Origin: Thiobacillus sp. | GTDB lineage: Bacteria; Pseudomonadota; Gammaproteobacteria; Burkholderiales; Thiobacillaceae | DNA: 25,851 bases | Direction of reading: 5' to 3' | NCBI GenBank assembly: GCA_018780025.1 | Contig: JADMKH010000230.1 | Coordinates: 8,572-34,422, forward strand | In this document: one piece after another, positions 1 to 7,261 of the stretch | How positions within the stretch are numbered: position 1 is the stretch's first letter | Layout: each line of letters begins with the position of its first letter | Program-made: the position numbers and the translations under genes | The notes under the pieces: model-generated | Told to the model about the DNA's origin: nothing | What the model saw: only the letters and a program-made list of their open reading frames with translations | Databases searched by the model: none

Positions 1-1
1 C

Positions 2-889
2 GTCGGCCGCAAACTGGGCATTCCCGTTGTCTATGAAATCCGTGCTTTCTGGGAAGACGCCGCAGTCGATCATGGCAGCACCCAGGAAGGCAGTCTGCGC
101 TACAAGCTCACGCGCGCGCTGGAAACCTGGGCAGTAAAAAAAGCCGATGCCGTGACGGTCATTTGCGAAGGGCTGCGCAAGGATCTGATTGCGCGCGGCG
201 TTGATTCAAACAAGATCACGGTGATTCCGAATGCCGTCGATATCGAACAGTTTTCCGTCGGTGGCAAGCCGGATACCGAACTGAAAATGAAGCTCGGCTT
301 GAGTGGAAGCCGTGTGCTGGGCTTCATTGGCTCGTTCTATGCGTATGAAGGGCTGGATCTGCTGATTGCCGCATTGCCGGGCATCCTTAAACAGATGCCC
401 GACGTAAAAGTGTTGCTGGTCGGCGGCGGGCCGCAGGATAGGGACTTGAAGCAGCAGGTGATGGCGCTCGATCTGAAAGACCGCGTGGTTTTTACCGGAC
501 GCGTCCCGCATGATGAAGTGAATCGCTACTACGATCTGGTCGATGTGCTGGTCTATCCCCGCCATCCGATGCGACTGACCGAACTGGTTACCCCCCTGAA
601 GCCGCTGGAAGCCATGGCGCAGGGCCGGTTGATGGTCGCCTCCGATGTCGGCGGCCACAAGGAACTGATCCATGACGGCAAGACCGGCGTGCTGTTTCAG
701 GCGGGCAATCCAGGCGACCTCGCCAGCAAGGTGGTGGCGCTTTTGAAGTACGAGCAGGGCTGGGACAGCATGAAGAAAAATGGGCGCCAGGTTGTTGAAA
801 CCGAGCGCAACTGGGTAGCCAGCGTCGCGCGTTATCGTGGCGTGTATAGCGGCTTGCTGAAGCCGGTGCGGGAGCCCGACATTGGCTGA
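2..889 (+). CDS. Exosortase A-type EPS glycosyltransferase (GT4), 5' end outside window
   Basis: The frame is open from the first complete codon, so the N-terminus lies outside the window; 295 residues are visible. It has the GT-B fold layout of family 4 glycosyltransferases: a visible VYEIRAFWEDAAVDHG segment of the N-terminal acceptor domain, then a C-terminal nucleotide-sugar domain with GFIGSFYAYEGLDLL, LLVGGGP and the TPLKPLEAMAQG/ASDVGGHKELI donor-site region. The EIRAFWED and TPLKPLEAMA segments are what I recall of the PEP-CTERM/exosortase A-associated glycosyltransferase family; this is recognition from memory, not a search. It should add a sugar to a lipid-linked EPS intermediate on the cytoplasmic face of the inner membrane. 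Its stop overlaps the next start by 8 bases, so the two are probably translationally coupled. Confidence 0.9.
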   Translation, partial: VGRKLGIPVVYEIRAFWEDAAVDHGSTQEGSLRYKLTRALETWAVKKADAVTVICEGLRKDLIARGVDSNKITVIPNAVDIEQFSVGGKPDTELKMKLGLSGSRVLGFIGSFYAYEGLDLLIAALPGILKQMPDVKVLLVGGGPQDRDLKQQVMALDLKDRVVFTGRVPHDEVNRYYDLVDVLVYPRHPMRLTELVTPLKPLEAMAQGRLMVASDVGGHKELIHDGKTGVLFQAGNPGDLASKVVALLKYEQGWDSMKKNGRQVVETERNWVASVARYRGVYSGLLKPVREPDIG

Positions 890-2114
890 GCTGATTGTAT
901 TCAGCGCGCTGTTTCCGAGTGCGGCCCGTCCGGGTGCCGGTCTGTTTATCCGCGAGCGTATGTTCAGGGTCGCGCAGCATCGGTCTTTGGTGGTGGTCTC
1001 GCCGCAGCCCTGGTTTCCGGGGCAGTCGCTGATTCGCTGGCTGCGTCCCGGCTATCGTCCGCATGCCCCCGCAATGGAAGTCCAGCAGGGCATCCGGGTG
1101 TATCACCCGCGTTTTCTGTCCGTGCCCGGCCAGCTGCGCCAGTTCGATGGCTGGTCGATGGCGCTGGGCAGTTTTCTGTTGCTTAAGCGGCTTAAAGCCG
1201 AAGGCGCGCGCCTCATCGATGCCCACTTTACTTATCCCGACGGCGAAGCCGCTACGCGCCTTGGTCGCTGGCTGGGCCTGCCGGTGACCATCACGTTGCG
1301 TGGAACCGAAGTGCCGCACAGCAAGCGTTCCGCGCTGCGCCCACGTCTGTCGCAGGCGCTTGAAGCGGCTGCGCACGTATTCGCGGTTTCCGGTTCGCTG
1401 CGCCAACTCGCGATCGAACTGGGCGCTGCGCCTGATAAAACCGAAGTCGTTGGCAATGGCGTCGACACAACGCGTTTTTATCCCGTTGATCGCATGGAAG
1501 CACGGCGCCGATATGGCCTGCCGGATAACGCTCAGGTCCTGATTTCGGTGGGGGGGCTGGTCGAGCGCAAGGGCATGCATCGCGTCATTGACTGTTTGCC
1601 GGCATTGATCACTCAAACCCCCAATCTGCATTACCTCATCGTCGGGGGGGGCAGCCCGGAAGGTGATATGCGGGCTGAACTCGACGCGCAGGTATCACGA
1701 CTCGGGTTGGCAGAGCGCGTTCATTTTCTTGGCCCCCTGTCGCCGGACGATCTGAAATGGCCGCTGTCGGCATCGGAGGTTTTTGTGCTTTCTACCCGCA
1801 ACGAAGGTTGGGCCAATGTGTTTCTCGAAGCGATGGCGTGTGGCTTGCCGGTTGTGAGTACCGATGTCGGTGGCAATGCAGAAGTGGTGTGCCGGGCAGC
1901 GTTGGGCAGCATCGTTCCATTTGGCGATGCGACTGCCTTGCAGGCGGCATTGAACGCCGCGCTCGGCAAGCACTGGGATCGCACGGCTATCATCGAATAT
2001 GCCAGGGACAACCAGTGGGATAAACGCGTTGAACAGTTGTTAAGTGTATTTGGACATTTGCTGGAGTCGTCTCCGCAGGCCAATACCGCCACATTGAGCC
2101 TTACAGAACAATGA
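882..2114 (+). CDS. Glycosyltransferase family 4 (EPS biosynthesis)
   Basis: A 410-residue GT-B enzyme. The TTG start at 882 is preceded by GGAG at 871-874 with a 7-base gap and overlaps the previous stop. The N-terminal domain begins with ELIVFSALFPSAARPGAGLFI and contains HFTYPDGEAA (residues 115-124) and LRGTEVP. The C-terminal domain has SVGGLVERKG (222-231), IVGGGS (253-258) and the E-x7-E donor motif E308/E316 in NEGWANVFLEAMACG, followed by STDVGGNAEVV. The donor and acceptor sugars cannot be read from sequence. Two long G tracts (7 G at 1550-1556, 8 G at 1644-1651) lie inside the gene without breaking the frame. The stop overlaps the downstream sulfotransferase start in an ATGA junction. 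Confidence 0.92.
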   Translation: MAELIVFSALFPSAARPGAGLFIRERMFRVAQHRSLVVVSPQPWFPGQSLIRWLRPGYRPHAPAMEVQQGIRVYHPRFLSVPGQLRQFDGWSMALGSFLLLKRLKAEGARLIDAHFTYPDGEAATRLGRWLGLPVTITLRGTEVPHSKRSALRPRLSQALEAAAHVFAVSGSLRQLAIELGAAPDKTEVVGNGVDTTRFYPVDRMEARRRYGLPDNAQVLISVGGLVERKGMHRVIDCLPALITQTPNLHYLIVGGGSPEGDMRAELDAQVSRLGLAERVHFLGPLSPDDLKWPLSASEVFVLSTRNEGWANVFLEAMACGLPVVSTDVGGNAEVVCRAALGSIVPFGDATALQAALNAALGKHWDRTAIIEYARDNQWDKRVEQLLSVFGHLLESSPQANTATLSLTEQ

Positions 2115-2953
2115 GTGCAGAAAAACCCGCCACCGGCCATGATGCGCGCAGCCTGCCAACGCGCATACGCCATGCTGCCTGGCGCCATGGCAAAACTGTG
2201 TTCCAGCGGTTGCTTCCGCGACCACTGGAGCGGCATGTATTTGTCGCAGGCATGCAACGCTCCGGTACCAATCTGTTGATGGATGTGCTGGATGCCAGTG
2301 CCGTTACCCAAGTGTTTCATGAGACCGATCCACGCGCTTTCGATCATTATGAAATGCGTGATGTGTCCGTGATCAAGCAACTCGCGGCAAAGTGCCCAGC
2401 ACCTGTATTTGTCATCAAGGCACTATGCGAACTCGACCGCATTTCGTTTTTGATGGATACGTTTCAGCCCGCACAAACCTTGTGGGTCGTGCGTGATTGG
2501 CGCGATAGCGCGAATTCCGCAATCAAGTCGTTCGGAAATTTTGTACCGCAGTGGGGTCGCCTGATGAAGGGTGACACCACTGACTGGCGTGGACGCGGGA
2601 TGTCGTCGGCGACCCGGGCGTTACTTGCAGACTTGTATCGTCCGGATGCGAGCGAAGCCGAGGGCGCGGCCATCATGTGGTATTACCGCAATATCCTGTT
2701 CTTTGAGCAGTTGGCAGACGATCCTCGCGTGCGTGTCGTGTTTTATGAAGAACTCGTGCAGCACCCCATGCGCGAAGTCGATGCCGTCTATACTTTTCTT
2801 GAATTGCCCGGCTTCAATGCGGGCATTTCCGGACGGATTTATTCACGTTCAGTCAGGCATCGCTGCCCACCCGGTATCCGTCCGGAGGTGGGCGCGCTGT
2901 GCGACACCCTGCTGGCGCGTTTCAAAACCTTATCGAGTCAGGTGCATCGATGA
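2111..2953 (+). CDS. Sulfotransferase family protein 1
   Basis: A 280-residue protein with the two PAPS-binding signatures of the sulfotransferase fold: a 5'-phosphosulfate loop FVAGMQRSGTN at residues 44-54 and a 3'-phosphate segment VVRDWRDSANSAIKSFG at 126-142 with R128 and S139 suitably placed. The family transfers sulfate from PAPS to hydroxyls or amines of carbohydrates; in this context the likely target is a sugar of the EPS repeat unit. The ATG start overlaps the upstream stop (ATGA) and the stop overlaps the next ATG at 2950 in the same way. No signal peptide is seen, so it should be cytoplasmic. The substrate is inference only. Confidence 0.88.
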   Translation: MSAEKPATGHDARSLPTRIRHAAWRHGKTVFQRLLPRPLERHVFVAGMQRSGTNLLMDVLDASAVTQVFHETDPRAFDHYEMRDVSVIKQLAAKCPAPVFVIKALCELDRISFLMDTFQPAQTLWVVRDWRDSANSAIKSFGNFVPQWGRLMKGDTTDWRGRGMSSATRALLADLYRPDASEAEGAAIMWYYRNILFFEQLADDPRVRVVFYEELVQHPMREVDAVYTFLELPGFNAGISGRIYSRSVRHRCPPGIRPEVGALCDTLLARFKTLSSQVHR

Positions 2954-4338
2954 GCGTGCCTGTCTGGTTTGCCCGTACGGTTTTTCGCGCGCAGGAAGCG
3001 GCGATGCATCGCCCCACTTTCTCCATGCTGGCCGAGATCGAGCGCAGCCAGTGGCGGTCGCCCGACGCGATGCGCGCGCTGCAGAACGAGCGCTTGAACG
3101 GCCTGCTGCAAAGCGCATGGGAACATAGCCCCTGGCATGCCGCGCGTTTGAATGACGCCGGGCTGACCGATGCTGTCCGCATGGGTACGGTTTCACTGGG
3201 CGATTTATCGCGGTTGCCGACGATGAACAAACGCGATGCGCGCGATAACCTCGAGCAACTGGTTTGGCGCGAGGCGCCGGGCGGGGTGTTCAAATACACC
3301 ACCGGGGGCTCCAGTGGCGAGCCGCTGATTTTCTACTTTGGTCGTTTGCGGCAGGCTGCTGATGCGGCCTGCCGGCTGCGTGCGCGGCGTTGGTGGGGGC
3401 TGAACCCGGGTGAGCGCGAGGTGTATCTCTGGGGGGCGCCGGTGGAGCTGTCCAAAACCGACCGCATCAAGGCTTTGCGCGACCATCTGGTCAATCAGTT
3501 GCTGTTGAATGCATTCGAGATGTCGCCCGGCTGCATGGACGATTATCTGACCGCGATCCAGGTATGGAACCCCAAGGCGATCTACGGCTATGCCAGCAGC
3601 CTGGCGCTGCTCGCCGCGCATGCCGAATCACGCGGCATCCGGCCGACGCTGCCCGCGTTGCGCGTGGTGAACGCCACCGGCGAGCCGCTGTTTCCGCATC
3701 AACGCGAACTGATCGAACGCGTGTTCGGGGTGCCGGTTGCCATCGAATATGGCGCGCGCGATGCCGGACTGATGGCACTGCAATCGCCTGATGGCACGCT
3801 GCTGACAATAGATGAAACCCACCTGATTGAAATTCTGGACGATGCAGGAAATCCGGTTGAGTCGGGTGAAGATGGCGAAGCTGTGGTGACCAGTCTGGTG
3901 TCGGAGGCGCAGCCTTTTATTCGCTATCGTACCGGCGACGTCGTTCGACGTTCCGGGCGGGCTGATCCCGGCGGACGGGGACTCACCGTGCTGGATGCCG
4001 TGGTGGGGCGGCAGACCGATTTTATCGTCGCCTCCGATGGCCGCATCATGCACGCGCTCGCGGCGATTTATGTATTGCGCGCGATTCCTGGCGTCGGGCA
4101 GTTCAAACTGATCCAGCACACGGTTGCCCGGATGGAAGTGCTGATCGTACCGGATACGCGCTGGAATGATGCGGCGCGTCTGGCAGTCACTCAAGGTCTG
4201 CAGGCGCGATTGGGTGCGGCGCTTCAAGTGGAATTGAAATTGCAGGAGGCCATCGCCCCGGAGGCTTCCGGCAAGCATCGCTATGTGGTCAGCCATGTTC
4301 CGCTGCAGCAGGGGCTGGCACAGGCCACCCAAGGATAG
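2950..4338 (+). CDS. CapK / phenylacetate-CoA ligase-like adenylate-forming enzyme
   Basis: A 462-residue protein. I chose the ATG at 2950, which forms an ATGA overlap with the sulfotransferase stop, over an in-frame ATG 51 bases upstream that lies well inside the previous gene. The ANL-superfamily phosphate-binding loop is YTTGGSSGEPL (residues 116-126); later motifs are ATGEPLFPHQREL, IEYGARDAGLMA and IRYRTGDVVRR, the order expected for phenylacetate-CoA ligase-like enzymes. CapK homologues recur in capsule and EPS loci, where an acyl or amino-acid activation is usually suggested but the reaction is seldom proven. Here it may activate a carboxylate for decoration of the glycan. Assignment to the fold is firm and the substrate unknown. 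Confidence 0.9.
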   Translation: MSVPVWFARTVFRAQEAAMHRPTFSMLAEIERSQWRSPDAMRALQNERLNGLLQSAWEHSPWHAARLNDAGLTDAVRMGTVSLGDLSRLPTMNKRDARDNLEQLVWREAPGGVFKYTTGGSSGEPLIFYFGRLRQAADAACRLRARRWWGLNPGEREVYLWGAPVELSKTDRIKALRDHLVNQLLLNAFEMSPGCMDDYLTAIQVWNPKAIYGYASSLALLAAHAESRGIRPTLPALRVVNATGEPLFPHQRELIERVFGVPVAIEYGARDAGLMALQSPDGTLLTIDETHLIEILDDAGNPVESGEDGEAVVTSLVSEAQPFIRYRTGDVVRRSGRADPGGRGLTVLDAVVGRQTDFIVASDGRIMHALAAIYVLRAIPGVGQFKLIQHTVARMEVLIVPDTRWNDAARLAVTQGLQARLGAALQVELKLQEAIAPEASGKHRYVVSHVPLQQGLAQATQG

Positions 4339-4725
4339 TTATTGTGAAAGCCTCGGGCTGGTTACCTGGCAGCATCGACGTCACGGGTTGGCTGGTTGAG
4401 ACCTGCCTGCCCGCAGCCGATTATCTGGTTTGGCCCTTACTGAAAAATCGGGCGCGTACCATGCTCGTTGTTTTGTTGGCCCAGCCCGATGTGACATCGC
4501 TGGGCCGGATTCGCGGTCTGGCGTTCGCTGGCCTGGATCAAGCGCAACCAGCGAACGAAGGGAGGGTGATCTTGCCATCAGAGACGCTTTGCCCAGCAGC
4601 GTGCCGATTTGGCGAGGACCGGGCGCTTTCGGTTTTGCAGCCATGAATGCCAAATACTTTGCCGATGCCCTGATGATGGATAGGGTGGACATCACGATAC
4701 CGACTGGTGCAGAAAAGAAAAACCA
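4339..4725 (+). other. 387 bp spacer without a convincing intact gene
   Basis: This is the only sizeable gap in the left operon. It contains the weak GTG ORF at 4344-4646 and short plausible protein segments in all three forward frames. No terminator, promoter or repeat stands out. A decayed gene fits best, but no homologue can be named from sequence alone. Confidence 0.4.
4344..4646 (+). CDS. Uncertain 100-residue ORF, possibly a decayed gene
   Basis: A GTG start at 4344 follows AAGGA at 4331-4335 with an 8-base gap and lies 5 bases after the CapK-like gene, so the start looks functional. The first 50 residues contain a plausible hydrophobic stretch (YLVWPLLKNRARTMLVVLLAQ), but the second half reads poorly as protein. 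From about 4495 a different frame reads more convincingly to a stop at 4567-4569 (WAGFAVWRSLAWIKRNQ), and a third frame reads to a TGA at 4727-4729 that overlaps the O-ligase start. I do not recognise a family. It may be a small real gene or a frameshifted remnant of one or two former genes; coding status is unsure. Confidence 0.3.
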   Translation: MKASGWLPGSIDVTGWLVETCLPAADYLVWPLLKNRARTMLVVLLAQPDVTSLGRIRGLAFAGLDQAQPANEGRVILPSETLCPAACRFGEDRALSVLQP

Positions 4726-6048
4726 ATGAGAGACTTGCTTGTAACCGCTATTGTTTTCGGCATTCTTCCCTTTATTTTTAAGCGGCCATGGGTTGGAATT
4801 CTGCTGTGGTCGTGGCTCGGCTACATGAACCCCCATAAGCAAGCCTGGGGATTCGCACAGAATTTTCCATTCGCCCTGGTTGTGGGCACCGTCATCATCG
4901 CGGCATTTCTGTTTTCCCGCGAGAAAAAGGAAATGTTGTGGACACGCGAAACCGTGTTGCTGCTGATCTTTGTGGGATGGATGTTGATCACCACTTTTTT
5001 TGCTTTTTATTCGGAACCAGCATGGGAACAGTGGGACAAGGTCTGGAAAATTCAACTGATGGTTTTCCTCACCGTACTCATTATCAAAGAGCGTCAGCAG
5101 TTGCATTGGCTGATATGGGTGATTGCGCTGTCGCTGGGGTATTACGGTGTCAAGGGCGGCATATTCACGATCGCCCATGGCGGGGTGTACCGGGTACAAG
5201 GCCCTGAAGGTACCTTTATCGGAGGCAACAACGAAATAGCGTTGGCACTCGTGATGGTCATCCCCCTCATACGCTATTTACACCTTCAGGCAGAACGGCA
5301 ATGGGTCCGCTGGGGTTTGGCAAGCGCAATGGTGTTGAGCGGTGTGGCCGCTGTGGGAAGTCAGTCGAGGGGCGGCCTGGTTGCCATGCTGGCGATGGGA
5401 TTTTTTCTCTGGATCAAAAGCCGAAACAAGATGATTACCGGAGTCTATATGGTTCTGGCAATCAGCATTATCGGAATGGTCATGCCGCAGGCATGGTATG
5501 ACCGCATGAATACGATCCAGAATTATCAGCAGGACGACTCGGCGCTTGGCCGGATCAATGCCTGGCACACTGCGTTTAACGTCGCTTCAGACCGAATTAC
5601 CGGCGGCGGATTTGAGACATTCCTGCCCCCTACCTTCCGGCAATATGCCCCGGATCCATGGAGGGTGCACGATGTGCATAGCATCTATTTCGAAATTATG
5701 GGCGAGCAGGGATTTATTGGTTTCGCCATGTTCCTGTTGTTGGGCGTTTTTGCCTGGCTGCGTGCCCGGCAGATCATTCGGGCCTGCAAGAATGATCCCA
5801 GCCGGAAATGGGCATCGGACATGGCAGCCATGTTGCAGGTGAGTCTGGTCGGTTATGCGACAGGAGGCGCTTTCCTGGGATTGGGCTATTTCGATTTGCC
5901 CTATCACCTCATGATACTTATCCTGCTGGCGGCGAAATTCTCAGGTGTGTTGGACCAGAATGCGCAGAAATTGGCCCCTGGGGCGGGGACAACGGCCCCG
6001 CATCTCTCCAGCAAGCTTGTCAGGAATATTGCCGGACAACAAAATTGA
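4726..6048 (+). CDS. Putative O-glycosylation ligase, exosortase A system-associated (Wzy/WaaL-type)
   Basis: A 440-residue polytopic membrane protein. Hydrophobic segments run through most of its length (for example residues 6-32 and 48-65). The start (RDLLVTAIVFGILPF), the WLGYMNPHKQAWGFAQ segment at 30-45 and the GTFIGGNNEIAL segment match my memory of the exosortase A-associated O-glycosylation ligase family. The later periplasmic-loop region with SRGG and VHDVHSIYFEIMGEQGFIG is the conserved O-antigen polymerase/ligase region. It is expected in the inner membrane, joining or transferring glycan repeat units in the periplasm; whether the acceptor is the growing polymer or a protein is not decided by sequence. 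Its ATG overlaps a TGA in another frame, and no strong Shine-Dalgarno is present. Confidence 0.9.
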   Translation: MRDLLVTAIVFGILPFIFKRPWVGILLWSWLGYMNPHKQAWGFAQNFPFALVVGTVIIAAFLFSREKKEMLWTRETVLLLIFVGWMLITTFFAFYSEPAWEQWDKVWKIQLMVFLTVLIIKERQQLHWLIWVIALSLGYYGVKGGIFTIAHGGVYRVQGPEGTFIGGNNEIALALVMVIPLIRYLHLQAERQWVRWGLASAMVLSGVAAVGSQSRGGLVAMLAMGFFLWIKSRNKMITGVYMVLAISIIGMVMPQAWYDRMNTIQNYQQDDSALGRINAWHTAFNVASDRITGGGFETFLPPTFRQYAPDPWRVHDVHSIYFEIMGEQGFIGFAMFLLLGVFAWLRARQIIRACKNDPSRKWASDMAAMLQVSLVGYATGGAFLGLGYFDLPYHLMILILLAAKFSGVLDQNAQKLAPGAGTTAPHLSSKLVRNIAGQQN

Positions 6049-6084
6049 AACTCGCTTCCATCAACCTCAGTAAGGCCTGACCCC

Positions 6085-7047
6085 ATGCTCGATGTGTTTT
6101 TCACCGTGGATGTCGAGATTTGGTGTGATGGCTGGCACAACATTGACGAAAAATTTCCAGGGGCATTCCGCAAGTATATTTATGGCCCTACTGCGAAGGG
6201 CGATTACGGCCTGCCATACCAGCTCCAGGTATTGAATCACTATGGCCTGAAAGGCGTTTTTTTCGTCGAACCGCTTTTTTCGTCGCGTTTCGGCGAACAG
6301 TCCCTGGCCGAGATTGTGGGGCTTGTTGCGGAAAGTGGTCAGGAGGTACAACTTCACCTGCATCCCGAATGGGTGGATGAGTCGATAGTGCCCCTTTTGT
6401 CGGGCGTCCAGAGTAAAAGGAATCATCTGCGAAATTTTTCGACCGCAGAGCAAACAACCTTGATCGGGGCTGGGGCCAGCCTGCTTGAGCGGGCGGGCGC
6501 AAGCAATATCAACGCATTCCGCGCAGGGGGATTCGCATTCAATAAGGATACGCTGAGCGCGCTTGCGACCAACGGAATCCTTTTCGACAGCAGCTATAAC
6601 GCAAGCCGCTTCGGGCCGGACAGCGGGGTGATGCCAGGTGTCGTCGTCGTAGAGCCGATTGAATGCGCCGGCACGTTTGAATACCCCATGACTGTGTTCA
6701 ACGATGGCACTCAATCGCTGCGTCACGCACAGCTGACCTCCTGTTCATACCCGGAAATGGAGGGGCTGTTATGGCGGGCACTGGAGGCTGAACGTAGCGC
6801 GTTCGTCATCCTGTCCCATGGCTCAGAGCTTCTTAATCGGGCCAAGAACCGGCCGGATGACGTTGTGGTTAACCGGTTTCAGAAATTATGTTCGTTTTTG
6901 GACCGGAACCGGGATTCCTTTCGCCTACGGGGATTTCAGGGTCTGAAGCCGGGGACTGTGCAGCAGCAACCCCTTCCTCTTGCCTCCCCCATCTGGAAAA
7001 CAGGCGCCAGGATGCTTGAGCAAGCCTGGCGCAGAAAATTCCAGTGA
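6085..7047 (+). CDS. Polysaccharide deacetylase-fold protein, divergent
   Basis: A 320-residue protein with AAGG at 6072-6075 placed 9 bases before the ATG. The TVDVE strand at residues 7-11 occupies the position of the TFDDG metal-binding motif, and QLHLHPEW at 89-96 supplies the two-histidine motif; FRAGGFAFN and LSHGSEL follow, as in carbohydrate esterase 4-like (beta/alpha) barrels. Members remove N- or O-acetyl groups from polysaccharides, but this protein deviates from classical NodB motifs, so activity is inferred. No signal peptide is seen. It ends the left operon, 36 bases after the O-ligase, and is followed by inverted repeats. Confidence 0.82.
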   Translation: MLDVFFTVDVEIWCDGWHNIDEKFPGAFRKYIYGPTAKGDYGLPYQLQVLNHYGLKGVFFVEPLFSSRFGEQSLAEIVGLVAESGQEVQLHLHPEWVDESIVPLLSGVQSKRNHLRNFSTAEQTTLIGAGASLLERAGASNINAFRAGGFAFNKDTLSALATNGILFDSSYNASRFGPDSGVMPGVVVVEPIECAGTFEYPMTVFNDGTQSLRHAQLTSCSYPEMEGLLWRALEAERSAFVILSHGSELLNRAKNRPDDVVVNRFQKLCSFLDRNRDSFRLRGFQGLKPGTVQQQPLPLASPIWKTGARMLEQAWRRKFQ

Positions 7048-7061
7048 CTGACAGGCTTTAC

Positions 7062-7087
7062 GCTCGACCGGCTTGATGCGGTTGAGC
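7062..7087 (+). terminator. Hairpin downstream of the left operon, possible terminator
   Basis: GCTCGACCG (7062-7070) and CGGTTGAGC (7079-7087) form a 9-pair stem with one G-U pair and an 8-base loop, 15 bases after the deacetylase-fold stop codon. There is no downstream U run, so intrinsic termination would be weak. Confidence 0.35.
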
Positions 7088-7183
7088 TATTGATCCGGCA
7101 TCCTTTATCCGAGAGAGGGGGTAGGTCGGCAAAGTATTGCCGACCTACACATGCAATCCCGTTTAATGCGTGCCGGATCAATA
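7088..7183. repeat. Nested palindromic element (13 bp outer, 12 bp inner inverted repeats)
   Basis: The outer arms TATTGATCCGGCA (7088-7100) and TGCCGGATCAATA (7171-7183) are perfect inverted repeats. Between them GTAGGTCGGCAA (7121-7132) and TTGCCGACCTAC (7137-7148) form a perfect 12-pair hairpin with a 4-base loop. The element lies between two convergent genes. The arrangement resembles REP/BIME-like or small mobile palindromic elements, or a bidirectional transcription barrier. I saw no second copy in this window. Confidence 0.6.
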
Positions 7184-7261
7184 ATCTTTTTTGAAACAGG
7201 GTTTCCGTATTCCCGTCGACAGACGCCAAAACGGCCTATACCGTTCCGGCAAATAGCGGCC

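Noticed and set aside
588..1631. 347-codon minus-strand ORF
   Set aside because: It is antisense to two clear glycosyltransferases and has an Arg/Gln/Pro-rich translation without motifs.
4381..5199. 272-codon minus-strand ORF
   Set aside because: It is antisense to the well-supported O-ligase for more than half its length, has no family motifs and reads as low-complexity polar sequence.
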